From Limnohabitans sp. 103DPR2 (GTDB taxonomy: Bacteria; Pseudomonadota; Gammaproteobacteria; Burkholderiales; Burkholderiaceae_C), in assembly GCF_001412575.1 (NCBI RefSeq), contig NZ_CP011834.1, positions 2,666,001 to 2,730,000 of the forward strand: 64,000 bases of DNA, read 5' to 3'. The notes under the pieces are model-generated. The model did no database searches. It was not told where the DNA came from and saw only the letters and a program-made list of their open reading frames with translations. The position numbers and the translations under genes are program-made. Below, piece by piece: positions 42,508-51,107 of the stretch. Every line of letters begins with the position of its first letter. Within the stretch, counting starts at the first letter, position 1.

Positions 42508-44122
42508 ACACACCGCCATAAGTTTTGCGGAGGTCACCCTTTTGAACTTTACCGGTACCACCGACAGGCAGGGACTCTAAAAAGATCACGTCATCGGGCA
42601 CCCACCACTTGGCCACTTTGGTTTCCAAGAAAGCCAAGATCTCTTCTTTCTCAACGCTCTGACCTGGCTTGCGCACCACAAACATCAAGGGACGCTCGTC
42701 CCACTTGGGATGCTTCACGCCAATGACAGCGGCCATGGCCACGGCAGGGTGAGCAATTGCCGCGTTTTCTAAATCAATGGAGCTGATCCATTCGCCACCC
42801 GTTTTGATGACGTCTTTGGTGCGATCGCGAATTTGCATGATGCCTTGCGCATCAATGGTGGCGATGTCGCCTGTGGGGAACCAACCGTCCACCAAGGGTG
42901 ATTTTTCGCCTTTGTAGTAGCCCGAAATAATCCACTGACCACGCACCATCAACTCGCCTTGTGATGTGCCATCACGTGGCAGCGTGTTGCCCTCTTCGTC
43001 CACCACCTTGATGTCGACACCAAAAACCGAGCGGCCTTGTTTGCCTACCAAAGCATGGCGATCGGCTGCGGGCATGGCTTTTTGTTCTGGCGTCATGCTG
43101 CTCATGGTGGCCACAGCAGTGGTTTCAGTCATGCCCCAGCCATGTCGAACTTCAACGCCGTAGTCGTCGTTGAATTTGGCTATAAGGGCAATGGGCATGG
43201 CGGAGCCTCCTACTGCGGTGCGTTTCATGGTGCTGAAGCGCAACTTGTTTTGCTCCACGTGCTGAATGAGCGCCATCCAAATGGTGGGTACGCCTGCGCT
43301 GATGGTGACTTTTTCGGATTCCATCAGTTCGTACAAACTGGCGCCGTCCAACTTGGGGCCGGGCAACACCAGCTTGGCGCCAGCAACAGGCGCCGCATAA
43401 GGAATGCACCACGCGTTGATATGGAACATGGGAACCACGGGCAGAATGGCTTCGTCTGGCGACAAATTCAAAATGCTGGGCAAGCAATCGGAAATGGCAT
43501 TGATCACAATGGCACGGTGCGAGTACATGGCACCTTTGGGATTGCCCGTGGTACCGGAGGTGTAGCAAATTGCGGCACCCGTGCGCTCATCAAACTCAGG
43601 CCAAACAAACACATCGCTGGCAGGTGCAATCAGTTCGTCATAGCAGAGCACATTGGCCACGCCTTCAATTTCAGGCATGTGCGCACGCTCGGTGAGGCAA
43701 ACCCAAGCACGCACGTTGGGACAATGTGCTGCAATACCTTTGATCAGAGGTGCGAAAGTCGTGTCAAACAACACCACTTCGTCTTCGGCGTGGTTGATGA
43801 TGTAAATGAGTTGCTGAGGATGAAGGCGTGGGTTGCAGGTGTGCATCACCATGCCACTGCCCGACACGGCGTAATACGCTTCCAGATGGCGGTGGTTGTT
43901 CCATGCGATGGAGCCCACCACACTGCCCTCTTTCAAATTCAAACCTTTGAGGGCATTGGCCAACTTGCGTGAACGCTTGGCGCACTCTGCATAGGTGTAG
44001 CGAAACAGCGGGCCATGCGTTTCACGCGAGACCACCTCTTGCCCCCCAAACTGCGCCGCAGCATGCTCCAGAATGCCAGACAAGAGCAACGGACGGTCCA
44101 TGATGAGGCCGGGTTTGAGCAT
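42500..44122 (-). CDS. Acyl-CoA synthetase (medium/long-chain type)
   Basis: A 540-residue adenylate-forming enzyme. The P-loop [20 protein letters not shown] is near residue 190, [10 protein letters not shown] near residue 335, [10 protein letters not shown] near residue 420, and [12 protein letters not shown] and the catalytic lysine in [11 protein letters not shown] at the C-terminus. It activates a fatty or related acid with CoA and ATP, resembling DmdB/3-methylmercaptopropionyl-CoA ligases; the exact acid is not readable. GGAGA precedes the ATG. Its end overlaps the end of putA by eight bases. Confidence 0.88.
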   Translation of the reverse strand: MLKPGLIMDRPLLLSGILEHAAAQFGGQEVVSRETHGPLFRYTYAECAKRSRKLANALKGLNLKEGSVVGSIAWNNHRHLEAYYAVSGSGMVMHTCNPRLHPQQLIYIINHAEDEVVLFDTTFAPLIKGIAAHCPNVRAWVCLTERAHMPEIEGVANVLCYDELIAPASDVFVWPEFDERTGAAICYTSGTTGNPKGAMYSHRAIVINAISDCLPSILNLSPDEAILPVVPMFHINAWCIPYAAPVAGAKLVLPGPKLDGASLYELMESEKVTISAGVPTIWMALIQHVEQNKLRFSTMKRTAVGGSAMPIALIAKFNDDYGVEVRHGWGMTETTAVATMSSMTPEQKAMPAADRHALVGKQGRSVFGVDIKVVDEEGNTLPRDGTSQGELMVRGQWIISGYYKGEKSPLVDGWFPTGDIATIDAQGIMQIRDRTKDVIKTGGEWISSIDLENAAIAHPAVAMAAVIGVKHPKWDERPLMFVVRKPGQSVEKEEILAFLETKVAKWWVPDDVIFLESLPVGGTGKVQKGDLRKTYGGVFS

Positions 44123-44168
44123 GAAAAATCTCCGAATGAATTAGATTCGAAGATGATAGGCGCAAAGC

Positions 44169-44933
44169 CTATCTTGTCTCTCGGGATTGACCCGTAAAAG
44201 GCGCTTGGTATAACCAAACGGGCCGGCCTGGACTGGCCTCGGTTTTGGCGGTTGGCTTGAGTTCTGCTGCTTCAAACTCCAAGCTGACCAGCCAAGCGCC
44301 AGGTTTCATTTCTGCCTTGGCTTTTTCAACGGCGCGCGGCATGGTTTCGGGACGTTGAAACAAATAGACCATGTCGTAAGCACCCCAATGGTCTTGCCAA
44401 ATGTCGCCACACCGCACTTCGGCCCATGGGCATCTGAACTTGGCCAACCAACTTAAAGGACGGCTGAACTCAATGCCAATCCACTGTGCATTCACGTAGG
44501 CCAATCGCAAGGCCTTGAGTCCATCGCCGGCGCCACAACCGGCATCTAAGATTTTGGCTTGCGCAGGCAAGATGGCATAGCGCGGCACATCGCGCAGGGC
44601 GTTCAGCGGCGTTGGAAACACAGGCGCGTCACGCCACGCACGCATGGGGTAAATCCAAACAATCATCACCAGGGGCAGCAACCAAACCCATGCGGGAATG
44701 CTGGCTGTCCCCAACAACCAAAACGACACCGGAAAACCCATGGCCAGTGCCGCCGAGCGCGCTTGCGACATGCCCCGGTGCCAGCCCATGGCAGCCGCCG
44801 AGACGCCTACGAAGGTGGAAAACAACATGGCCACCGAGGAATGCATGCCTTGTTCCACCAAGAAGATGAACACATACCAAGCAGCGCCCCAAACCCCTAG
44901 GGCAGTCAAAGGCCAACGGATCAGATTTGACAA
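44169..44933 (-). CDS. Membrane-anchored SAM-dependent methyltransferase
   Basis: A 254-residue protein with three or four N-terminal hydrophobic helices (within residues 8-95) and a Rossmann methyltransferase domain from about residue 120: motif I ILDAGCGAGDGLKAL, then GIEFSRPLSWLA and a GAYDMVYLF strand. The domain is probably held on the inner face of the membrane. The substrate is unknown. It stands alone between the acyl-CoA synthetase and a small exported-protein gene. Confidence 0.8.
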   Translation of the reverse strand: MSNLIRWPLTALGVWGAAWYVFIFLVEQGMHSSVAMLFSTFVGVSAAAMGWHRGMSQARSAALAMGFPVSFWLLGTASIPAWVWLLPLVMIVWIYPMRAWRDAPVFPTPLNALRDVPRYAILPAQAKILDAGCGAGDGLKALRLAYVNAQWIGIEFSRPLSWLAKFRCPWAEVRCGDIWQDHWGAYDMVYLFQRPETMPRAVEKAKAEMKPGAWLVSLEFEAAELKPTAKTEASPGRPVWLYQAPFTGQSRETR

Positions 44934-45013
44934 TTGATTCTTCTTTCAGATAATTTGGGTCTGATTAAAGCCGACAATGGCCCTTGTTTCAATGCGCATC
45001 TTAATGGCTACCC

Positions 45014-45265
45014 ATGTTTAATTTCAGCATCACATCTTTGACCGCCGTGTTGGCGCTGAGCGCCAGCCTATGGGCCATGCCCTCTGCTTGGGCCTACAAG
45101 GTTGAAAAAATTTGCGAAGACTTGCCAGCGACCTCCAAAGAGCCTGCCCAAAAGAAATGCAAAGTGGTCAGGGTACAAGAAGGCGGCGCAGCCAAAGCAG
45201 GTGATGGCAAAGGTGACGGCAAAGGCGATGCCAAGAAAGACGCCAAACCGGCAGGCGGCCACTGA
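45014..45265 (+). CDS. Small exported protein with a Gly/Lys/Asp tail
   Basis: An 83-residue protein with a signal peptide (ending SAWA), two cysteines (ICEDL and KKCKV) that could form a disulfide, and a low-complexity tail of GDGKGDGKGDAKKDAK. No family is recognised. It is located upstream of the N-formylglutamate amidohydrolase gene but with its own spacing of 62 bases. Confidence 0.62.
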   Translation: MFNFSITSLTAVLALSASLWAMPSAWAYKVEKICEDLPATSKEPAQKKCKVVRVQEGGAAKAGDGKGDGKGDAKKDAKPAGGH

Positions 45266-45327
45266 TTTGAACCCCTGACATGGCTCTAGAATGAACCCCA
45301 ATCCACAGGGGTCTTCAAGGAGCATTC

Positions 45328-46191
45328 ATGTCAGCACCCATCCAAACCGAGGCCTACAGCCTTTTCTTGGCGCAGCAAGCTGTGCCCTTGGTGATGGACT
45401 CACCGCATTCCAGCCCCACCTTTCCACAAGACTTCAATGCCTGCTTGCCACTCGATGACTTGCGTGATGGCGAAGACGTGTTCATCGATGCGTTGTGGTC
45501 ACACGCTCCCCAGCACGGTGCTCATTTGTTGTTGGCCGAATTTGCCCGCACCTACATCGACCCCAATCGCCATGTGGGCGATGTCGACCTGTCGATGATC
45601 GACGGCGAATGGCCCCACACCTATGTGCCCAGTGGCAAAGCCAGCATTGGCAAGTCACTGATTTGGCGCACCTTGGACGATGGCCGCCCCATCTACGATC
45701 GCAAACTGAGCATTGATGAAGTGCAACAACGCATTCAACGCTATGCCCTGCCCTACCAAGCGCAACTGCAAAAGCTGATAGATGCGCACCACCAGGCCTT
45801 TGGCGTTTGCTATCACATCAACTGCCATTCCATGAATGCTGTGAGCGGCAAGATGGGTGAAGGCGGTGCGGGCATTGCCCGCGCAGACGTGGTGCTGGGC
45901 GATCGCGATGGCACCACCTGCGATGCCGAGTTCACCCACTTGGTGAAAGATTTCATGCAAGGCTGCGGTTATGAGGTGAAGATCAACGACCCCTTCAAAG
46001 GCGTTGAACTGGTGCGCGCGTTTTCCAATCCAGCACAAGGCAAACACAGCCTGCAAGTTGAGCTGAACAAACGCTTGTACACCGATGCCACCGGACGCGG
46101 CAAAGGTGCCAGCTACGACAAGTTGGCACAAGACCTTCAACAACTGACCGCTGTGTTGGCGCAGTTCGCCAAATCCAAAGCTGCAAAGTGA
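45328..46191 (+). CDS. N-formylglutamate amidohydrolase-family protein
   Basis: A 287-residue enzyme of the FGase family, which deformylates N-formylglutamate to glutamate (last step of some histidine degradation routes). Visible blocks are LVMDSPHSSPTFPQDF at residue 17, DGEWPHTYVPSG, and CYHINCHSMNAV. AAGGAG precedes the ATG. No hut genes are nearby, and the next gene encodes another acyl-amino-acid-type hydrolase, so the pair may act on other N-acyl amino acids. Confidence 0.86.
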   Translation: MSAPIQTEAYSLFLAQQAVPLVMDSPHSSPTFPQDFNACLPLDDLRDGEDVFIDALWSHAPQHGAHLLLAEFARTYIDPNRHVGDVDLSMIDGEWPHTYVPSGKASIGKSLIWRTLDDGRPIYDRKLSIDEVQQRIQRYALPYQAQLQKLIDAHHQAFGVCYHINCHSMNAVSGKMGEGGAGIARADVVLGDRDGTTCDAEFTHLVKDFMQGCGYEVKINDPFKGVELVRAFSNPAQGKHSLQVELNKRLYTDATGRGKGASYDKLAQDLQQLTAVLAQFAKSKAAK

Positions 46192-46198
46192 TCGCACC

Positions 46199-47179
46199 AT
46201 GACCCTCTCGCCACCCTCACTCAAAGTTGAGCTGACCGCACCCGACATCAGCGCTTACCGCCAAAGCAATGTGGGCATTGACTACGTCACCCGCCTCGAC
46301 TCTGGCAAACCTGGCCCGCACGTGATTGTCCAGGCCCTTACGCACGGCAACGAGTTAAGTGGCGCCATCACCCTCGACTATTTGTTCAAACAAAATTTCC
46401 AACCCACGAGCGGTGTGGTGTCCTTCATCTTTGCCAACGTAGCGGCCTATGCCATGTGGGATCCGCAAAACCCCGATGGCAACCGTTACGTTGAAGAAGA
46501 TTTCAACCGCGTCTGGTCTGACGAGGTGCTCAATGGCCCCCGTGACAGCGTGGAGTTGCGACGCGCGCGCGAACTGGTGGCCTACATCGACACCGCCGAC
46601 TACCTGCTCGACTTGCACTCCATGAGCGCGCCCAGTGCACCCTTGATGGTATGTGGCGTCCGTCCCCAAGGTGGGCAAAAATCAGTCAATCTCTCTGCCA
46701 AGATTGGCTTGCCCGAATGGCTGATGATGGACACCGGCCACGCCAATGGCCTGCGCATGATTGAGCGGGCAGCCTTTGGTGACCCCCACAAACACAACAC
46801 GGCCATCTTGCTAGAAGCTGGCCAGCATTGGGAAAAAGCCTGCGAGCAAATTGCCCGCGAAACCACGCTGAAGTTTTTAAAAGTCACTGGCGTTGCAGAT
46901 GCGCAATGGGTTGATGCACGTTGCAGTTTGCCCCCCGTTGAACAAAAAGTGGTGCAAGTGACCGAGGGCTATGCCGCCAAGTCGCTCGACTTCGAATGGC
47001 TGGACGTCTACAACGGCTTGGAAGTGATTGAACAAGCTGGCAAAGCATTGGCCGAAGACGCCGGTCACACCCTGCGCACACCCTACGACAACGCCGTGTT
47101 GGTCATGCCCACACGCAGCAAACGCTTTGCGGTGGGCAACACCATGGTGCGATTTGGCCGCATTGAAAGCCTGACCTGA
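46199..47179 (+). CDS. Succinylglutamate desuccinylase/aspartoacylase-family hydrolase
   Basis: A 326-residue zinc carboxypeptidase-like (M14) enzyme. The zinc motif HGNELSGAI gives His and Glu, and the third ligand is in DLHSMSAPS. The later EAGQHW motif contains the likely catalytic glutamate. It should release a carboxylic acid from an N-acyl amino acid or related amide. It begins seven bases after the amidohydrolase stop and overlaps the K+ channel start by one base. Confidence 0.85.
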   Translation: MTLSPPSLKVELTAPDISAYRQSNVGIDYVTRLDSGKPGPHVIVQALTHGNELSGAITLDYLFKQNFQPTSGVVSFIFANVAAYAMWDPQNPDGNRYVEEDFNRVWSDEVLNGPRDSVELRRARELVAYIDTADYLLDLHSMSAPSAPLMVCGVRPQGGQKSVNLSAKIGLPEWLMMDTGHANGLRMIERAAFGDPHKHNTAILLEAGQHWEKACEQIARETTLKFLKVTGVADAQWVDARCSLPPVEQKVVQVTEGYAAKSLDFEWLDVYNGLEVIEQAGKALAEDAGHTLRTPYDNAVLVMPTRSKRFAVGNTMVRFGRIESLT

Positions 47180-48342
47180 TGCGGGTCTTCTTTCGCAAAA
47201 TCAACGTGGTGGGCGCCTTGGTGTCGGCCATCAAATTTTTTGTTCGCAAAAACAAAGACCGTACGTTTCGTCAAAAGGTTTACGCGCTGCTCCATGCAAC
47301 GCCTTACTCAGGGCCCCTGCACCGCTACATTGACCAACTGATCATTTGGTCCGTGCTGGTCTCGGTGGTGTGCATTGTGTTGGAAACGGTGCCCGGCATC
47401 CATGCCATTTTCAAATACGAATTTGAAGTCTTGGAAATTGCCACCTTCTCCTTGTTTGCGGTCGAGTACTTGGCCAGAGCCTACGCAAGTTGCGAGTCGC
47501 CGCATTACAGCGATCCCGTCAAAGGTCGACTCAAATACCTGGTGAGCATTCCCGCCCTCATTGACCTGGTGTCCATCCTGCCCTACTTTTTGGGCCTCTT
47601 GCTCAACCAGTTCATGGACACCCGCTTCTTGCGAATTTTCAGGTTAACGCGCTTGCTCAAAGTCACGCGCTACACCGGCACCTTGAACACCTTGCTCAAA
47701 GCCATTCAGCGCGAGAAACGCGTGCTGTTTGCTTCTGCGTTCATGATGCTGCTGCTGGTGGTGCTCACAGCCAGCTTGGGCTATGAGTTGGAACACGACG
47801 CGCAGCCCGACAAATTCAACACCATTCCCGATGCCATGTACTGGGCTGTGATCACCTTGGCCAGTGTGGGTTATGGCGACATTTCGCCCATTACCCCTTT
47901 GGGCCGCGCCATGACCGTGATCATCAGCCTCATTGGCATTGGCATTTTTGCCATTCCAGCTGGCTTGATGGCGTCAGCCTTCACCGACCAATTGCGCATT
48001 GACCGTGAAACTTTCGAAAACGAGTTTCGCGACGTCTTGGCACGTGGCCAAATCTCCCACACCGATCGCAACGCCCTCAACGTCGAAGCCGAACGTCTGC
48101 ACCTCACCAAGCAAGACGTGAACCGTATCATGGAACGGGTGAAGCATGAAATGACCGTCAAAGGCCATCTGGGCTTGGGGCACCTGAATGCCCAGCAATT
48201 ACTTGAAAAATATCGCCAGGAGGTCAGTTCCCTGCGCAGCCTGGTGCAAAGTGACGGCTTTCAAGAAGCTGAAGCCTTGATCCTAGATACGGGGAGAACC
48301 ACCCCCTCAGAACGGGCTGTTTTAGAGGCATTGCGCAAATAA
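47179..48342 (+). CDS. Voltage-gated-type potassium channel
   Basis: A 387-residue six-helix ion channel. The S4-like stretch FLRIFRLTRLLKVTRYTG has regularly spaced arginines, and the selectivity filter is ITLASVGYGDISP. The ~120-residue cytoplasmic C-terminus is charged and helical, resembling a SHOCT-like end. It is probably an inner-membrane K+ channel. It overlaps the previous gene by one base and ends 61 bases before ssrA. Confidence 0.87.
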   Translation: MRVFFRKINVVGALVSAIKFFVRKNKDRTFRQKVYALLHATPYSGPLHRYIDQLIIWSVLVSVVCIVLETVPGIHAIFKYEFEVLEIATFSLFAVEYLARAYASCESPHYSDPVKGRLKYLVSIPALIDLVSILPYFLGLLLNQFMDTRFLRIFRLTRLLKVTRYTGTLNTLLKAIQREKRVLFASAFMMLLLVVLTASLGYELEHDAQPDKFNTIPDAMYWAVITLASVGYGDISPITPLGRAMTVIISLIGIGIFAIPAGLMASAFTDQLRIDRETFENEFRDVLARGQISHTDRNALNVEAERLHLTKQDVNRIMERVKHEMTVKGHLGLGHLNAQQLLEKYRQEVSSLRSLVQSDGFQEAEALILDTGRTTPSERAVLEALRK

Positions 48343-48367
48343 GGGCGCATTGCGCGCAAATGACCCC

Positions 48368-48394
48368 TTGCAATTTGCAGAACCGGCCTAAAAT
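48368..48394 (+). promoter_or_regulatory. Likely ssrA promoter
   Basis: TTGCAA (-35-like, 48368-48373) and TAAAAT (-10, 48389-48394) are 15 bases apart and end 9 bases before the mature tmRNA 5' end. The spacing is short, so the -35 assignment is uncertain; the -10 box is convincing. Confidence 0.5.
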
Positions 48395-48403
48395 ACGAGG
48401 CTT

Positions 48404-48792
48404 GGGGCTGCACTGGTTTCGACATGGGTTCGGACGCGTGGCAGGGCATGTCGAGGTTCTGATCCTCGTAAAACAGCAGAAAAAAAACTAACTGCAAACG
48501 ACGAACGTTTCGCACTCGCCGCTTAATCCGGTGAGCCTTGCAACAGTTGGCCGATAGGCTGGGCAAGGGGGCAACAGGCGTTAAAACCTAAAGCTTCCAG
48601 GCTGCAAGGGAAAACATATGGGCTGGCGTCACATCGGGCATCTTGGTGTGGCGCGAGAAAATAGGATGCTGGTTGGATCAATAGCGTGTCGCTGCGCGAT
48701 TGGTTTGACGAGACTCAAATCAGACGACTACACATGTAGAACTGTACGAAAATGGCTTGTGGACGCGGGTTCAATTCCCGCCAGCTCCACCA
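48404..48792 (+). ncRNA. ssrA: Transfer-messenger RNA (tmRNA)
   Basis: 389 bases beginning GGGGCTGCACTGGTTTCGAC and ending in a tRNA-like T-arm (GGGTTCAATTCCCGCC) plus CAGCTCCACCA with encoded CCA. The resume codon GCA at 48494 starts a tag reading ANDERFALAA, then TAA at 48524-48526; the tag is typical of betaproteobacteria. It rescues stalled ribosomes with SmpB. The 3' end is a frequent integration site, and base composition changes just after it. Confidence 0.96.
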
Positions 48793-48798
48793 ATACCC

Positions 48799-48831
48799 AA
48801 TCCCCAACTCGTCTGAGTTGGGGATTTTTTT
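48799..48831 (+). terminator. Terminator of ssrA
   Basis: A perfect 12-bp stem (AATCCCCAACTC/GAGTTGGGGATT) with loop GTCT is followed by TTTTT, seven bases after the tmRNA CCA end. Confidence 0.9.
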
Positions 48832-49194
48832 CGTCCGTTGGTGCGAGTTGCCCCGTGTTGTTGCGGGTTCGTGCGGAAACTTGCGGACTTCGCCCTCTGC
48901 GCGGTCAGACCGGTTCTGCGCCTGACTGACTCTCTCTCTTCCGGCCATTTCTCTCAGTACCCCAGGCCCCCGGAAATGGGCCGAAGTCCACAAGGCTCTT
49001 TGTCTATGGCCAAGAAGATCAACAACTTACGAGTGGACGAATCGATCGGTTTATTTGCGGCATTGGTAGGTGACCAAAAATCACAACCAAGCGGTTTCGG
49101 ATGTGGTGGACTGAGAAAGGCAGGAGCCGGCCAGAAGCAGACGCCCACTGACACATTTTTAATGTCGCCTTTGGGTTGGCGGAATGGGTACTTG
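48832..49194. other. Gene-poor junction between ssrA and the IS element
   Basis: 363 bases of GC-richer sequence with no convincing gene. A short plus-strand frame near 49007 starts MAKKINNL, as some integrases do, but has no ribosome site or integrase motifs and ends after ~60 residues. This is the left edge of the catabolic island, probably scarred by deletion. Confidence 0.5.
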
Positions 49195-49228
49195 TGAACG
49201 GCCCCGGGTATCAAGGAGGCTGGTTGGC

Positions 49229-50131
49229 TTAAGTTGATACCTCTGTCGAGGTGCTGGCAGCAGCAAGCTGGCGCCAGTAGTTTGCCTCAGCTTCTGCCGG
49301 AGGGATGCCCCCAATCGGCTTGAGCAGTCGGATGTGGTTGAACCAGTGCACCCACTGCAGGGTGGCCAGTTCCACGGATTCCCTGTTTTTCCAGGGTCCC
49401 CGGCGGTGAATCAACTCGGCCTTGTACAGCCCGTTGATGGTTTCGGCCAGCGCGTTGTCGTAGGAATCGCCCTTGCTGCCGACCGATGGTTTGATACCGG
49501 ACTGGTCCAGTCGCTCGGTGTAGCGGATGCTCACGAATTGCGAGCCCCTGTCCGAATGGTGGATCAAATCGTTGGCTGCAGGCTGGCGTTCGTACAAAGC
49601 CTGCTCCAGCGCATCCAAAACAAAGTCAGTCTGCATGGTGCGGCTGACTCGCCAGCCCACGATGCGGCGGGCAAACACATCGATGACAAAGGCCACGTAC
49701 AGCCAGCCCTGCCAAGTACTCACGTAGGTGAAGTCCGACACCCACAGCTGATTGGGTCTGTCGGCCTTGAAGACCCGGTTGACCCGATCGAGCGGGCACG
49801 GCACCGAAGCATCCGGTGTCGTGGTCCGCACCGATTTGCCCCTGCGCACGCCTTGCAGCCCCGCCTTGCGCATCAGCCTTTCGACGGTGCAGCGCGCCAC
49901 CTGGATGCCTTCACGGTTCATTTGCAACCAGACCTTGTCGGCACCATAGACCTGCCAGTTGGCATGCCAGACACGCTGGACGTCAGCCATGAGCTGCTCG
50001 TCTCGCTTGGCTCTGGCACTGCGCAACCCAGGATTGCACTTGCGCGCTGCGTGGCGCCAGTAACACGATGGGGCCATCTGCAGCACCTTGCAGATGGACT
50101 CGACCCCGTAGGTGTCACGGTGCAGGTCCAC
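49229..50131 (-). CDS. IS3-family transposase, OrfB (catalytic part)
   Basis: About 300 residues with an rve-type integrase core. The DDE residues are in WVSDFTYVSTWQGW, HHSDRGSQFVS and DNALAETINGLYK. The frame continues upstream past its GTG into the end of orfA, so the active enzyme is expected to be an OrfAB fusion made by -1 frameshifting. All key residues are intact, so the element could still be mobile. Confidence 0.92.
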   Translation of the reverse strand: MDLHRDTYGVESICKVLQMAPSCYWRHAARKCNPGLRSARAKRDEQLMADVQRVWHANWQVYGADKVWLQMNREGIQVARCTVERLMRKAGLQGVRRGKSVRTTTPDASVPCPLDRVNRVFKADRPNQLWVSDFTYVSTWQGWLYVAFVIDVFARRIVGWRVSRTMQTDFVLDALEQALYERQPAANDLIHHSDRGSQFVSIRYTERLDQSGIKPSVGSKGDSYDNALAETINGLYKAELIHRRGPWKNRESVELATLQWVHWFNHIRLLKPIGGIPPAEAEANYWRQLAAASTSTEVST

Positions 50132-50139
50132 GAATCGTT

Positions 50140-50463
50140 TCAGTTCTTCAAACGGCGGTCGAGCTCCGCCTGGGCAAAAAACGCACTGGCCAGCTTGAGG
50201 ATTTCATTGGCCTTGCGCAGCTCGCGGTTCTCACGTTCAAGTTCCTTGAGCCGATCTTTGTCTACCGTGGTCGTGCCTTGACGTACCCCGCTGTCAACCT
50301 CGTGCTTGCGCATCCATTCGTACAGCGTATGGGGCACACATCCGATCTTGGGTGCCAGCGATTCCACCGCCGCCCACAACGATGGGTATTCCTCTCGGTG
50401 CTCCTGCACCATGCGAACGGCCCGCTCGCGGACTTCTGGTGAAAACTTGGGTGACTTGTTCAT
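50140..50463 (-). CDS. IS3-family transposase, OrfA
   Basis: A 107-residue protein with a helix-turn-helix ([50 protein letters not shown]) followed by a leucine-zipper-like coiled coil ([34 protein letters not shown]). It binds the element's ends and is fused to OrfB by frameshift. The ATG is 50 bases inside the right inverted repeat. Confidence 0.92.
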   Translation of the reverse strand: MNKSPKFSPEVRERAVRMVQEHREEYPSLWAAVESLAPKIGCVPHTLYEWMRKHEVDSGVRQGTTTVDKDRLKELERENRELRKANEILKLASAFFAQAELDRRLKN

Positions 50464-50513
50464 GGCTCCATTCTCTTAAAGGTTGGAGCCTCCTCGATTC
50501 CCGGGGCCGTTCA

Positions 50514-51060
50514 CAGCGCTGTGGAATTGAAACGGCAAGTTTGTTCCACCCGGCACTGTGGCCATGGGACTGGCCTCTTTTTCGGCTTCCTCGGAACTCA
50601 GGACAAATCCCCCACCGACCGAGTAGTAGGTCTTCTCAAGTAGTGTGCTTCCGCTAGCATCGAAGGCAGTGAACCTCATTCCATTTGAGTGAAACGCCAG
50701 CGTCTGGAGACCACTGAGCATCAGGTCCGCTTCTTCGTCAAGAGCGATTCGATGCGCTCCCTGGAGGAGCAGGGAACTTGAGCCTCGTATGCCCTCCAGA
50801 ATTGCGGGTACCTGGTCGACATCGACGGTATCGGGCTCGTGACCCGAAAGTCCGAGCAACACCGCCGAGTCAGTGCCATGGCCCTTACCAGTGGCACCCA
50901 GCGATCCGAACATCTCGGAAAGGACGCGCGTGACCGAAGTCATAACTCCCTGCTAGGCCAGAGCAAGGGTGAACATGCGTGCCGCGCGCATCGGCCCCAC
51001 CGTATGTGAACTGGAGGGACCAATACCTACTTTGAAAATTTCGAGAACACTGACTGCCAC
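50514..51060 (-). pseudogene. sdaA: Broken L-serine dehydratase gene (N-terminal part)
   Basis: From a GTG at 51060 the frame reads [29 protein letters not shown], then hits an in-frame TAG at 50955-50953, then resumes with SVTRVLSEMFGSLGATGKGHGTDSAVLLGLSG, DTVDVDQVPAILEGIR and TYYSVGGGFVLS, all typical of the serine dehydratase beta domain. The IS element then cuts off the rest, including the iron-sulfur alpha domain, which is not found on the other side. Two independent lesions make a functional L-serine ammonia-lyase unlikely. It is the last gene of the hyu transcript. Confidence 0.85.
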
Positions 51061-51107
51061 TTTGATTCCAAGGCTTGAATGACTGCTGACGATCGATCCC
51101 GTCGGAT

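Larger units (their letters stand above)
49195..50513 (-). mobile_element. IS3-family insertion sequence, complete
   Basis: 1319 bases bounded by 27-bp inverted repeats (49195-49221 and 50487-50513; 25 of 27 matching) beginning TGAACGGCCCCGGG. Inside are orfA and orfB in the -1 frame arrangement of IS3 elements. The bases flanking both ends (CTTG on the left, CAGC on the right) do not match, so no target duplication is visible. The right end sits inside a serine dehydratase gene. Confidence 0.92.

Noticed and set aside
43037..43972. Long plus-strand open frame (~311 codons)
   Set aside because: It lies entirely antisense to the acyl-CoA synthetase, has His/Gly-rich low-complexity translation and no ribosome site or motif.
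48618..48993. Short open frames on both strands over the ssrA 3' end
   Set aside because: They overlap the tmRNA and its terminator; the RNA gene explains the sequence.
48832..49194. Integrase gene next to ssrA
   Set aside because: The only candidate frame (MAKKINNL...) lacks the tyrosine-recombinase R-H-R-Y pattern and ends after ~60 residues.
49334..50281. Long plus-strand open frame across the IS
   Set aside because: It is antisense to the transposase genes, whose DDE residues and helix-turn-helix are clear; high GC explains the open frame.
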